64,000 nucleotides of DNA from assembly GCA_016711105.1 (NCBI GenBank), contig JADJTO010000003.1:248001-312000 (forward strand). Direction: 5' to 3'. This DNA comes from Micropruina sp. GTDB lineage: Bacteria > Actinomycetota > Actinomycetes > Propionibacteriales > Propionibacteriaceae. How positions within the stretch are numbered: the first letter of the stretch is position 1; each line of letters begins with the position of its first letter. The position numbers and the translations under genes were made by a program. Below, one piece after another: positions 54,773 to 63,368 of the stretch. The notes beneath the pieces are model-generated. The model saw nothing but the letters and a program-made list of their open reading frames with translations, ran no database searches and was not told where the DNA came from.

Positions 54773-55144
54773 GCTGTCCCCCCGGGTGCTCGCCAGCGGG
54801 GCTGGCTGCTGGAATCACGTCGGCCCCGAGGAATGCTACTTCGCCAGCGTTCGCACCAGCATCCGTCTTAACCGTTCGGTTACCGCGGGCAGCGACGTTG
54901 TAGGGTTTCGCCACGCGCAATGTGCTCGTGCGAAGGGTTGCCGAGCACCCACTTCCCGGGGTGAATCCGGGCCCGGTTCGGTCCCCAGAGAGCTGACTCT
55001 TCGTCCGCCGGTCGGCGGATTCTCTCGGGCCGCCGCGCGCTCTGGGTAGACCGGATCAGCCCGCGGGAGGGTTCGGGTTACCATAGACGGGGGGCCGCGC
55101 GCAGTTGCGGTCGACATGAACAGTGCTTGTAACGCGCACGGAGG
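54773..55144 (+). other. Divergent intergenic region upstream of the Wzz/BY-kinase
   Basis: 372 bp between the divergent glycosyltransferase and tyrosine-kinase genes; it must hold both promoters. A moderately good inverted repeat occurs at about 55008-55018 (CCGCC/GGCGG). A GGAGG lies at 55140-55144. I see no RNA gene, operator palindrome or clear -35/-10 pair. Confidence 0.4.
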
Positions 55145-56830
55145 ATGAATGTTCCGATCAATCAACGACAGATCAGTCGTGCTGTCGAGCGGGATGGCAT
55201 CCGCGTGAACGGCTATATGAAGGCGTTCGTCCGCTATTGGTATGTGATCCTGGTGGCCACCGTCGCCGGGGCTGGGGTGACGTGGGCGGTCACTCCTGAG
55301 AACTTGGCAGCTCAGCCACAACCGGTCGCTTCCTACACGGCCACGGCGACCCTCTTGGTCGGCTACCCGGTTCAGGACCCGACCGAGACCCCCGCCGAGC
55401 CCATGTCAATGGCGCGGGTCGAGCTATTCGTCACCAGTGGGGACGTGCCCAAGAACGCGGCCAAGGTACTCGGCTCCACCGAGGCGCCCGCCGTGCTCGC
55501 AGCGAAAATGACGGTCAATGGAGATTCCGAGGCCGACGCCCTCACGATCAGCAACACCGACGGCGACGCTGCAACCGCTGAGTTGCGTGCCAACACCTTT
55601 GCTGACGAGGCCGTGAAGTACTTCAAGAAGAATCAGAGCAGAAGCACACCAAGGTTGACGGTGCTACAGCGCGCAACGGCAATCCCGAACATGGCGGGCA
55701 ACGCCGTGGTGCTGCCGCCGAGCCGCGCCCTGCGGGCGGCCATGGGTGGCATTCTTGGGCTGCTGCTCGGGTTCTCTCTGGCCTTGCTCCTGGCTAACTT
55801 GGATTCACGACTGCGGACCCGCGAAGAGGTGTACGCCGCGATGCGAACCCCCGTCGTGGCCGAGGTTCCCAAGCTCAAGCGCGTCGCACGTAAGCGCCGG
55901 GAGATCACCGTCCTCACCGCTCCGCTCAGCCCCTACTCGGATTCCTATCGTGGTGTGCGTTCAGCGATCCTGCACATGCCCAGCGGGGTGATTTCCGGCG
56001 ATTGGACGCCCAAGCGATCGGTGCAGGACGCCACGGTGGAGGTGCCGACCACGCGGGCCGTGTTGATCACCTCGGGTCACGCTTCCGACGGGAAGACCAC
56101 CTCCGTGGCCAACTTGGCGGCGAGTTTCGCCGAAACAGGGCTGACCGTGCTCGTCTTGGACGCTGACGTGCGCAAGCCGGACATGCACCTGATGTTCGAC
56201 GTTCCGCAGGGCTCGGGCCTTTCGGACTTCGTCGAAAGCCGCGGCCAGGCCTCGATCGCCAGCCTGATCCGGCCGACCAAGGTCCCGGGGGTGAGCATGA
56301 TCACGGCCGGCAGCACGCTGGAACATCCCGAGACTCTGCCCGCCCGTCTCGGGCCGATCATCGAGCAGGCTCGGGGGTTGGCCGACATTGTTCTGGTTGA
56401 CGCCGCACCGATCCTTGCCGCCAATGACGTCTTCGACCTGCTCCCCTTGGTCGACACCGTGCTGCTTGTGGTCCGCAGCGGGCGGCTGAGCGAAGCGTCC
56501 GGGGCAAGGATCGCCGAACTTCTCGGGCGCTTCCAGGTGTCGGTGACGGGCATCATGCTGATCGCGCCTCCCCGCCGCCGCAACGAGGGCAGGGGCTACG
56601 GCTACGGCTACGGCTACGGCGAAGCCAAGGACAAGAGCGAGGCCGCTCGCTTCGGCAAGGGCCGCGGACCGGCTCGGGTGCGCAGCGAGATGGTCGTCCC
56701 GACCTCGCCTCGCACAGAGGCTGCGGCTCCTCCAGCAGCCGCGGCACCGGTAGAACCGCCAGCTGAGCCCTTCCTCACCGAAGGCCTTGAAGAGCCCAGC
56801 TCTCGGGTCAGCGAGAAGCAGCAGGCCTGA
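55145..56830 (+). CDS. Wzz/BY-kinase polysaccharide co-polymerase and tyrosine autokinase
   Basis: 561 aa. Wzz part: TM1 at ~31-49 (YWYVILVATVAGAGVTWAV), extracellular loop, TM2 at ~198-218. BY-kinase domain: Walker A ITSGHASDGKTTSVANLAA near 310, Walker A' VLVLDADVRKPDM near 337, Walker B IVLVDAAPIL near 417. The C-terminal tyrosine cluster GYGYGYGYG at ~484-492 is encoded by four GGCTAC repeats. It controls chain length and export through cyclic tyrosine phosphorylation. ATG 55145 touches the GGAGG box, too close for good initiation; GTG 55205 would give the usual short N-terminus and overlaps the stop of a possible 19-codon uORF (55149-55208). Confidence 0.88.
   Translation: MNVPINQRQISRAVERDGIRVNGYMKAFVRYWYVILVATVAGAGVTWAVTPENLAAQPQPVASYTATATLLVGYPVQDPTETPAEPMSMARVELFVTSGDVPKNAAKVLGSTEAPAVLAAKMTVNGDSEADALTISNTDGDAATAELRANTFADEAVKYFKKNQSRSTPRLTVLQRATAIPNMAGNAVVLPPSRALRAAMGGILGLLLGFSLALLLANLDSRLRTREEVYAAMRTPVVAEVPKLKRVARKRREITVLTAPLSPYSDSYRGVRSAILHMPSGVISGDWTPKRSVQDATVEVPTTRAVLITSGHASDGKTTSVANLAASFAETGLTVLVLDADVRKPDMHLMFDVPQGSGLSDFVESRGQASIASLIRPTKVPGVSMITAGSTLEHPETLPARLGPIIEQARGLADIVLVDAAPILAANDVFDLLPLVDTVLLVVRSGRLSEASGARIAELLGRFQVSVTGIMLIAPPRRRNEGRGYGYGYGYGEAKDKSEAARFGKGRGPARVRSEMVVPTSPRTEAAAPPAAAAPVEPPAEPFLTEGLEEPSSRVSEKQQA
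56594..56617 (+). repeat. GGCTAC hexanucleotide repeat in the BY-kinase tyrosine cluster
   Basis: Four perfect tandem copies of GGCTAC encode Gly-Tyr four times. Gain or loss of a unit would keep the reading frame and change only the number of phosphorylatable tyrosines. Confidence 0.9.
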
Positions 56831-56833
56831 GCC

Positions 56834-58177
56834 ATGACGTTCCAACAGGCGGGCGTCAAGGCCGTCGCGGCCGTGGGCCTGTTGGCAATCCTCGGTTACA
56901 TCGGGTTCCTCGCATGGGCGGCCTATTACGAGTCCTACAACGTGTGGGGTTCGCTGCTGGTCATTCCGATCGTGCTTGCGCTGAACCTTCCGTTCGTTCT
57001 GGCCGTGGCCAGGAAGCAGCCGGATCGGGTCGTCGCCTGGTTGATCGGAATCAGTTTTGGGCTGCGAGTCCTGGGGTCTCTCGCCCGCTACTACGTGACG
57101 TTCGTGGTGTACGGAGGTTCCGGAGACGCCAACGCGTACAACTCGTTCGCTGCATCCATGTACGAGCTGTGGCGACGCGGCATCTTCGTCGGGGCGCCAG
57201 AAGCTGAAGTCGGGTCAGGGACGGCATTCCTGAAAATGGTCACAACGGCGGTCTACACCGTGATCGGGCCGGCGCCCATGGCAGGGTTCATTGCTTTTTC
57301 GGTGTTCGCTTACGGGGGGACTTACCTGATCTTTCGGGCTTTCCAACTGGCCGTGCCCTTCGCGGACCTTCGACGCTACGCCTACTTGATCTTTCTCCTG
57401 CCCTCGATCCTGTACTGGCCCTCGAGCATCGGCAAGGAAGCGTGGCTGATGTTGTTCGTCGGCCTCTTCGCCTACGGGGCGGCCAAGATCTGGTGTGGGC
57501 ATCAGGGAGGAGCGATCCCGTTGCTGATCGGGCTGCTGGGGATCACCTCGGTTCGCCCACACTTGGCCGTGCTTTTGGTTTTCGCCTCCGTGGTCGGCCA
57601 GGCACTTCGGCCGCTGAAGAACCCGTTGGGGATCTTCGGAAAGGTCTTCGGCCTTCTCATCCTCGCAGGAGCCGGCGCCCTGGTGTGGGGTCAGACTGTC
57701 GATCTTCTTGGCGGTACCGAGACGGTCGGCGACGACGTCAGTGGCACCCTGGCCAACCTGAGCGAGCGCACGGGGCAGGGAGGTTCAACCTTCACACCGG
57801 TACCCATCTCGTCTCCCTTTGGGATCCCGACCGCCATTGCCACGGTCTTGTTCCGTCCGTTCGTCTGGGAGGCGAACAACCCGCAGTTGCTCTTGGCGGC
57901 CGGGGAGTCGCTGGTTCTCCTGGTTCTCCTGGCGCTGTCCTGGAAACGCTTCCGCCAGTTTCCCAAGTACTGGCGGACTTCTCCGTTCATGGTGTTCTCG
58001 ATCACCTACGTGCTGGGCTTCATCGTCGCCTTCTCCAGTTTCAGCAACTTCGGCATCCTCGTCCGGCAACGTGTGTTGATGCTCCCGTTCTTCCTGGTGC
58101 TGCTGGCCCTGCCGAAACCGGTGCAGCCGTCGGTCTACGCTCAGCAGGAGAAAGTGTTCGCTCGTGCCCGCGATTGA
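56834..58177 (+). CDS. Polytopic membrane protein, candidate Wzy-like polymerase
   Basis: 447 aa with about 10-12 membrane spans. A soluble loop near residues 290-330 (LLGGTETVGDDVSGTLANLS) separates spans, and a further loop carries YYVTFVVYGGSGDANAYN. There is no diagnostic motif; the gene position directly after the Wzz/BY-kinase, topology and size suggest a polysaccharide polymerase. Starts 3 bp after the kinase stop (ATG 56834); its 3' end overlaps the deacetylase gene by 14 bp. A flippase cannot be ruled out. Confidence 0.6.
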   Translation: MTFQQAGVKAVAAVGLLAILGYIGFLAWAAYYESYNVWGSLLVIPIVLALNLPFVLAVARKQPDRVVAWLIGISFGLRVLGSLARYYVTFVVYGGSGDANAYNSFAASMYELWRRGIFVGAPEAEVGSGTAFLKMVTTAVYTVIGPAPMAGFIAFSVFAYGGTYLIFRAFQLAVPFADLRRYAYLIFLLPSILYWPSSIGKEAWLMLFVGLFAYGAAKIWCGHQGGAIPLLIGLLGITSVRPHLAVLLVFASVVGQALRPLKNPLGIFGKVFGLLILAGAGALVWGQTVDLLGGTETVGDDVSGTLANLSERTGQGGSTFTPVPISSPFGIPTAIATVLFRPFVWEANNPQLLLAAGESLVLLVLLALSWKRFRQFPKYWRTSPFMVFSITYVLGFIVAFSSFSNFGILVRQRVLMLPFFLVLLALPKPVQPSVYAQQEKVFARARD

Positions 58178-59000
58178 ACCGGGCGGCCGCGTGCGGGTCA
58201 GCGTGAAGCGAGCCCTCGCTCGACTGCCGGAGGTTTCGGGCTCCCGGGGCGCGACCCTCCTGATCTACCACCGTGTCGGCGGAGGGACCCTCGATGAGTT
58301 GGATCTTGGCAGCGCGGACTTCGTTCGTCAGTTGGACCTGCTTGCCGCTCACGACGTGGTCTCTTTGGACGAGGCGCTGAATCGTCTGGACGCCGGTGAC
58401 GAACGCCCAACGATCGTTCTGACCTTCGACGACGGGTTCTCCGACGTCTTCCAGAACGCCTGGCCACACCTGCTGGAACGGGGCCTCCCGTTCATCATCT
58501 ACCTGGCGTCCGGGTACGTCGGTCGGACGATGGTGTGGGAGGGCTCCACAGCACGCGGTACCGCCGGTTCAGGGCTGAGCTGGGATCAGTTGGCGGAACT
58601 ACTCGCCTCGGGACTGGCCACGATCGGCAACCACACTCACACCCATCTGCGGCCAGAAGTGCTCGGGGTCGGCGATGTGGACGACTGCAGTGACGCCATC
58701 GAGCAGGCCCTAGGGGTGCGGCCCGCGCATTTCACCTACCCCTGGGGAGTCCCGGTGCCGGGGATCGAGGCGGAGCTTCGCTCCCGCTTTCGGAGCGCCT
58801 CGACCGGCGACCTGGGTCGAAATCTGGCTGATGCAGACCGCTGGCGCCTTCGCCGTGTGCCGGTCAGGCGGACGGATCCACTCGCCTTCTTCGAAGCCAA
58901 GCTGACCGGCAACCTCCGGGCCGAACACGCCTATGCGCGGCTCGTGTCCACAGCCAAGGTGGCCCGACGGGTCATGCCGAAAGTCGGCCGCGCTCGCTGA
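58164..59000 (+). CDS. NodB-type polysaccharide deacetylase
   Basis: 278 aa. LLIYHRVGG near residue 32; the catalytic Asp and metal Asp in LTFDDGFSDVFQNA (residues ~92-105); metal histidines in IGNHTHTHLRPE near 154; FTYPWGVPVPG. No signal peptide, so either cytoplasmic or acting on a membrane-bound intermediate. It would remove N- or O-acetyl groups from the glycan. GTG start 58164 overlaps the upstream gene by 14 bp; the 3' end overlaps the convergent glycosyltransferase by 29 bp. Confidence 0.87.
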   Translation: MPAIEPGGRVRVSVKRALARLPEVSGSRGATLLIYHRVGGGTLDELDLGSADFVRQLDLLAAHDVVSLDEALNRLDAGDERPTIVLTFDDGFSDVFQNAWPHLLERGLPFIIYLASGYVGRTMVWEGSTARGTAGSGLSWDQLAELLASGLATIGNHTHTHLRPEVLGVGDVDDCSDAIEQALGVRPAHFTYPWGVPVPGIEAELRSRFRSASTGDLGRNLADADRWRLRRVPVRRTDPLAFFEAKLTGNLRAEHAYARLVSTAKVARRVMPKVGRAR

Positions 59001-60100
59001 CCAGGGCCTGGTAGCGGTCCTGCTGCACGGTCATCGCGTTCCGGATGTCGAACCGGGCACTGCTCTGTTTGGCCGCCGCTCCCATCCGGGCACGTTCCGG
59101 GCCATCCGCGGCCATCGCGAGCAGGCCGGTGGCCAGAGCGGCCGCGTCGTGGCGGGGGACCAACAGCCCGGAAACCCCCTCTGTGACAGCTTCACCCATG
59201 CCACCGACGCGCGTGGCAACGACCGGGAGCGAAGCGGCCATCGCCTCCATCACCGCCACCGGCAGGCCCTCATGCTCGGAGCCGAGGCAGAAGAAGTCCG
59301 CGGCGGTGAGTAGTTCGGCCACGTCCGCCCGATAGCCCAGCAGGCGGAAGCGGTCGCCCAGCCCCAGCTCTGCGTGCAACGCGACACTTCCCGCTCCAGT
59401 GGACCCTGACCGACCGCCCAGAAGACCAGTTCCGGGTTGGCGTCGAGCGCCTGGCGCGCAGCTCGCAGCAGGTTCGGATAGTCCTTCTGCCGCCGATAGT
59501 TCCCCACGGTGATGCCGACCACGGCATTCGGGGGGACCTCGAGCTCAGCCCGCAGCCGCTCCCGGGTCGCCGAGGGCGGAGCCTCCTCAGTGACAATGCC
59601 GTGGATCAACACTCGGCACCGGCGCGTCGTGAGGGCCACATGGATTCGCGCACCTCGCGGGAGACCGCCCAGCGCTGGGCGTCCAGGGGCGCGGTGAGGG
59701 CATTCAACCAGCGCGTGAGCCGACCGAAGCGCGGCCACATGTTGTGCTCGGTGGAGACCATGATCGGCCGCTCAGAGCGAGGGATGGTGAGAGCAAGCAG
59801 CCTCGCGACTCCGGCGAGAAGGGGCGAGTGAGCGTGCACCAGATCCGCCCGGCGCATCAACCGACGCATTCTGATCGGCCAGACGTACTGCCCCCAACGC
59901 CCGGCGCCGATCAGTGTGCAGCAGACACCTTGGGCCTCCAGTCGTGGCACGAGACGGGTCTTGTCCGGACGCACAAAGGCGGTGCTGAAGCGGAAACGTT
60001 GGTGATCGGCCACGCGCGCAGAGGAGACCAGCAGTTGTTCGGCACCGCCGGGCCCCAGGCCCTTGATCAGCCACAGAATCCGGATCGGTGCAGTGTCCAC
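58972..60100 (-). CDS. Family 4 glycosyltransferase (two frameshifts)
   Basis: About 376 aa after correction. The N-terminal frame (60100 to ~59640) has ILWLIKGLGPGGAEQLLVS and LVHAHSPLLAGVARLL; the middle frame (~59640 to 59390) has VVGITVGNYRRQKDYPNLLR; the C-terminal frame has FRLLGYRADVAELLTAADFF, CLGSEHEGLPVAVMEAMA (E-x7-E) and PVVATRVGGMGEAV. Single bases seem to be missing near 59640 and 59388. Two breaks in one gene could mean a true pseudogene, but the high break rate elsewhere favours errors. Divergent from the GNAT gene, 104 bp away. Confidence 0.82.
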
Positions 60101-60204
60101 CCGGACGAGTCTGCCTCATCCTGGCGCGTCCTGGGGCGCGCCCCCCTGCCCTTGGCGGGTTGACGTGGGCATGATGGATCGAACATGCCCGGGGAAGGAC
60201 AGCG

Positions 60205-61185
60205 ATGACTGAGAAGCCACGACCACAGGTCACGGTGCGGGTTGCCGCAACGGAAGATCGGCCAGCGATTCTCGCGCTGCTGGGGGAATCCCTGAAGTGG
60301 CGCGAGGGTGACCCGAACGCAGACTTCTTCACCTGGAAGCATCAGCAGAACCCTTTCGGTGAATCGCCGGCTTGGGTCGCGCTGCATGAGGACCGGATCG
60401 TCGGCTTCCGGACGTTCGTGCGCTGGCGCTTCATCGATGCTGGCGGACGGAAGCTGAAGGCCCTGCGCGCCGTTGATACGGCCACCGCCCCGGACTTTCA
60501 GGGGCTCGGCATCTTCCGCCGACTGACCCTTCAGGCTGTTGCCGAACTGACGCTCGCCGGGGAGGACTTGATCTTCAACACGCCCAACAGCCAAAGCCGT
60601 CCGGGCTACCTCAAGATGGGCTGGAGCGTGGCTCGGCGGCTGCCGATCGCGGTGCTTCCGGCAGGCCCGGGCTCGATGGCTCGGATGGTGACCTCACGGG
60701 TGCCTGCCGCCAAGTGGTCCGAGCCGTCAGCGGTGGGACTCGACGCGGGTGCTGCGTTGGCCGACCCGGCGCTGGCCGAAGCGTTGCTGGCTCATGCTCC
60801 GAGTCGGGGAGTGCGCACCGATCGCAGCCCGGCCTACCTGGCCTGGAGGACGGCGCTGCCGTCGCTGGCCTACCGCCTGCTCCTGGTGGACGAGGCCGAC
60901 CCGGCGGCGGGGGGAATCATCTTCCGGCTGCGCCGGCGTGGCGAGGCTGTGGAGGCAGCGGTGATCGAGTTGCTGGTTCCCGATCCTCGGCGCCAGTTGC
61001 GACTGCTGCGCCGGATGCTGGGCGAAACCCGGGCCGACTACGCGATCGCGCTGCGCACCGGGCCGTGGGCCGGGTTGATCCCCTTCCCCGGGCAAGGCCC
61101 ATTGCTCACCACACGGCCGTTGGCCAGCTCACCGCCGGCTCCCCATGACTGGACCCTCACCTTGGGGGACGTCGAACTCTTTTAG
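60205..61185 (+). CDS. GNAT-family N-acetyltransferase
   Basis: 326 aa. The N-terminal ~150 residues form a GNAT domain: VRVAATEDRPAILALLGESL, then the acetyl-CoA loop DTATAPDFQGLGIFRRLT (the Q/R-x-x-G-x-G pattern as QGLGIF) and NTPNSQSRPGYLKMGW. The C-terminal half (RTDRSPAYLAWRTALPSLAY...) resembles proteins of polysaccharide loci that acylate sugar amines. ATG 60205 with AAGGA upstream. The TAG stop (61183-61185) lies inside the 4-bp TTAG target duplication of the MITE, so the insertion preserved the gene exactly. Confidence 0.8.
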   Translation: MTEKPRPQVTVRVAATEDRPAILALLGESLKWREGDPNADFFTWKHQQNPFGESPAWVALHEDRIVGFRTFVRWRFIDAGGRKLKALRAVDTATAPDFQGLGIFRRLTLQAVAELTLAGEDLIFNTPNSQSRPGYLKMGWSVARRLPIAVLPAGPGSMARMVTSRVPAAKWSEPSAVGLDAGAALADPALAEALLAHAPSRGVRTDRSPAYLAWRTALPSLAYRLLLVDEADPAAGGIIFRLRRRGEAVEAAVIELLVPDPRRQLRLLRRMLGETRADYAIALRTGPWAGLIPFPGQGPLLTTRPLASSPPAPHDWTLTLGDVELF

Positions 61186-61345
61186 GGAAGTGCTGATTAA
61201 TGCTGTTCCGAGCGAGCACGTGCTGGGCGGGCGAGCTGCGACGCCCAGATCATGGGGTCGTATCGGGTATCCGTTCCTGGATCTGGGGGTTGCAGCTCGC
61301 CCGTCCAGTGCGCCGCAGCCGGGACATTGATTAATCAGCGCTTCC
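61186..61345 (-). mobile_element. MITE-like element, copy 2 (inverted)
   Basis: 160 bp, the reverse complement of copy 1 (27614-27774) with roughly 90% identity by eye. Ends GGAAGTGCTGATTAAT and ATTAATCAGCGCTTCC. Flanked by perfect TTAG duplications at 61182-61185 and 61346-61349, matching the YTAR target of IS5-group transposases. The left duplication contains the stop codon of the GNAT gene; the right part of the element supplies the last codons of the convergent membrane-protein gene. Confidence 0.88.
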
Positions 61346-63277
61346 TTAGCTCACCCGCGGACGCCAAACCGAGCAGGCCTCCGGCTGCGATCATCACCCA
61401 CGCGAAGTCCTGCACGTGGTCGAACAGCGCGTGGACGCAGAGCGCCGTCCAGGCCATGGCCACCAGCGCCGCCGCACTGCCTCCCGGTCGGGCGGCAAGC
61501 ACGTAGCCGGCGCCCACGACAAGGGCCAACAATCCGATCCCGACCAGCCCGGCTTCGGCGGCTATCTGCAACAGACCCGAGTGGGCCATCATCGTGTCGG
61601 CATCGGGAATCGGCGTGGCCTCGCTGAAGGCCCCAGCACCGTTGCCGACCCAGGGTGAACCGCGCCACAGCTCGTAGGCGGCTGCCCAGAGCTCCCGGCG
61701 CGTTTCGTCGAACCAGCGTGACGCCCGCCCTGCCCAAGCCAGATCGGCCGCGACACCGGCGTTGACGGCGGAGGCACCTAGCACGATGACACCGCCCAGG
61801 AACGGGGTCACTCGTCCGAGGAGGCGGCCGAGGGCCGGCCACAGCACCAGGAGGAGCACCCCGGCACCCACCCCGGAGCCGATGACGGACTGCGAGAGAA
61901 CGGTTTGACCGTAGGCGAGAACAGCAAGCCCGACCAGTCCGGCGCGTCGCCAGCCGCTGGCGTTGAACGATCGCAGCCCTGCCAGCGCGGTCAACTGGAC
62001 GGCGAGCGCGGCGTTGGCGTTGGCGTAGCTGAGCGGCCAGGCCCCGGCGCCGCCGCGGTAGAGCGGTCCGAGGACGAGCACCCCCACCGCGCCGACCAGC
62101 GCTAGATCGATCGCTTGGCTGGAGGCGGATCGGTGCAGCCCACGTCCTGCGACAGTGCCCGCTGCGAGCGAGCCGGCCGTTACCAGGACCGCTCCGAGCC
62201 CCGGGTCCGTGCCGCGGAGCACCAGAGTCACCAGCATCACCCAGGTGGTGAGCGCCGCCAGTGCCACCCCGCCGAGAAAGTCCACCGTTGTGGATCGGCT
62301 GATGGAGGTGGGCTGATGGCCGCCGTCCAAGGGGCAGACCTGGTACTGAGGCAGGGAGCGGAACCAGTCGACCGTTGCGCGGAGGCCATCCTGGAGCGGC
62401 ACCGGCTGAACGTCAGGGAAGGACGCCAGCAGGCGATCATTGTTTGCCTGGGAGTCGCGGACGTCGCCGGCCCTGGCCTCGGTGTGAACCACGTCGGGCC
62501 GGAACCCGAGGAAGGGAACCAAGTCCTCCACCAGTTGGTTCAGGGAGGTTCGACTGCCGAACGCGAGGTTGATCGGCTGAAGGTCGGTGATCCGGTTCAC
62601 CACCGCATCGGCGATCACTCGGGTCAGGGTCCCCACGTAGGTGAAGTCTCGGGTCTGTTCGCCGTCCCCGTGAATGGTCAGCGGTACTCCGCGCAGGGCC
62701 GCGTCGATGAAGGCAGGCACCACCGCGGCGTAGGAATGCCCGGCCGGTTGAAGCGGGCCGTACACGTTGAAGAATCGGAACGCGAGGGTCGGGGCCCGTA
62801 GGTGTGCCCGAAACCCAGCGCGTAGGACTCCGTTGCCTGCTTGCTCACCGCGTACGGCGAGATCGGCTCGGTGCGCATCGACTCTCGCTTGGGGAGTTCC
62901 TGGTTGGCCCCGTAGACCGAGGACGACGAGGCGACGATCACCTGCAGGTCACCGGCCCGGCGGGCCGCCTGTAGCACTTCCAGGGTGCCGGTGGCGTTGG
63001 CGTGGTGCGAGGCGATCGGGTCAAGCACCGAGCGCGGCACCGAGGGTAGAGCTGCCAGATGGACCACGGCACTGCCGCCCGCGAACGCCGAATCCAAGGC
63101 CTCCGGGTCGAGAATCGTGGCCTCGATCAGTCGGGCGCCGCTTCCCTCCAGGTTCTGGGCGAACCCGGTGGACAGGTCGTCGAAGGCGACCACCTCGGTG
63201 ACCTCTGGCCGGGTCAGCAGCTCTCGGCAGAGGTTGGCGCCGATGAACCCAGCGCCGCCCGTCACGATGACCTTCAC
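61335..63277 (-). CDS. NAD-dependent sugar-nucleotide epimerase fused to O-antigen-ligase-like membrane domain (one frameshift)
   Basis: About 647 aa after correction. Residues 1-305: VKVIVTGGAGFIGANLCREL, SSSSVYGANQELPK, YAVSKQATESYALGF (catalytic Tyr/Lys), FRFFNVYGPLQPAGHSYAAV, QTRDFTYVGTLTRVIADAVV. A shift near 62795 (GGGCCCC) splits this part. The same frame then runs without a stop into ~320 residues with about ten membrane spans and Wzy_C features: YANANAALAVQLTALAG, SPWVGNGAGAFSE, AHSGLLQIAAEAGLVG. A true fusion, or a lost stop by another indel near 62340, cannot be separated; a separate ligase could start at TTG 62328 or GTG 62286. Its last codons (LRKR, TGA 61335-61337) lie in the MITE. 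Confidence 0.72.
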
Positions 63278-63368
63278 GGGCCCAACGTTATCGCGGGCCA
63301 CCAGCGCCCCTTGACGCACGTCGGTTTGTCGGACTGGTGAGGGTCGGTGACCGAACCGGCAGTCTGCG
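63278..63368. other. Short intergenic region before ndgR end
   Basis: 91 bp between the epimerase start and the ndgR stop, both minus strand. It should carry the epimerase promoter. No strong hairpin or RNA gene is seen. Confidence 0.4.
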
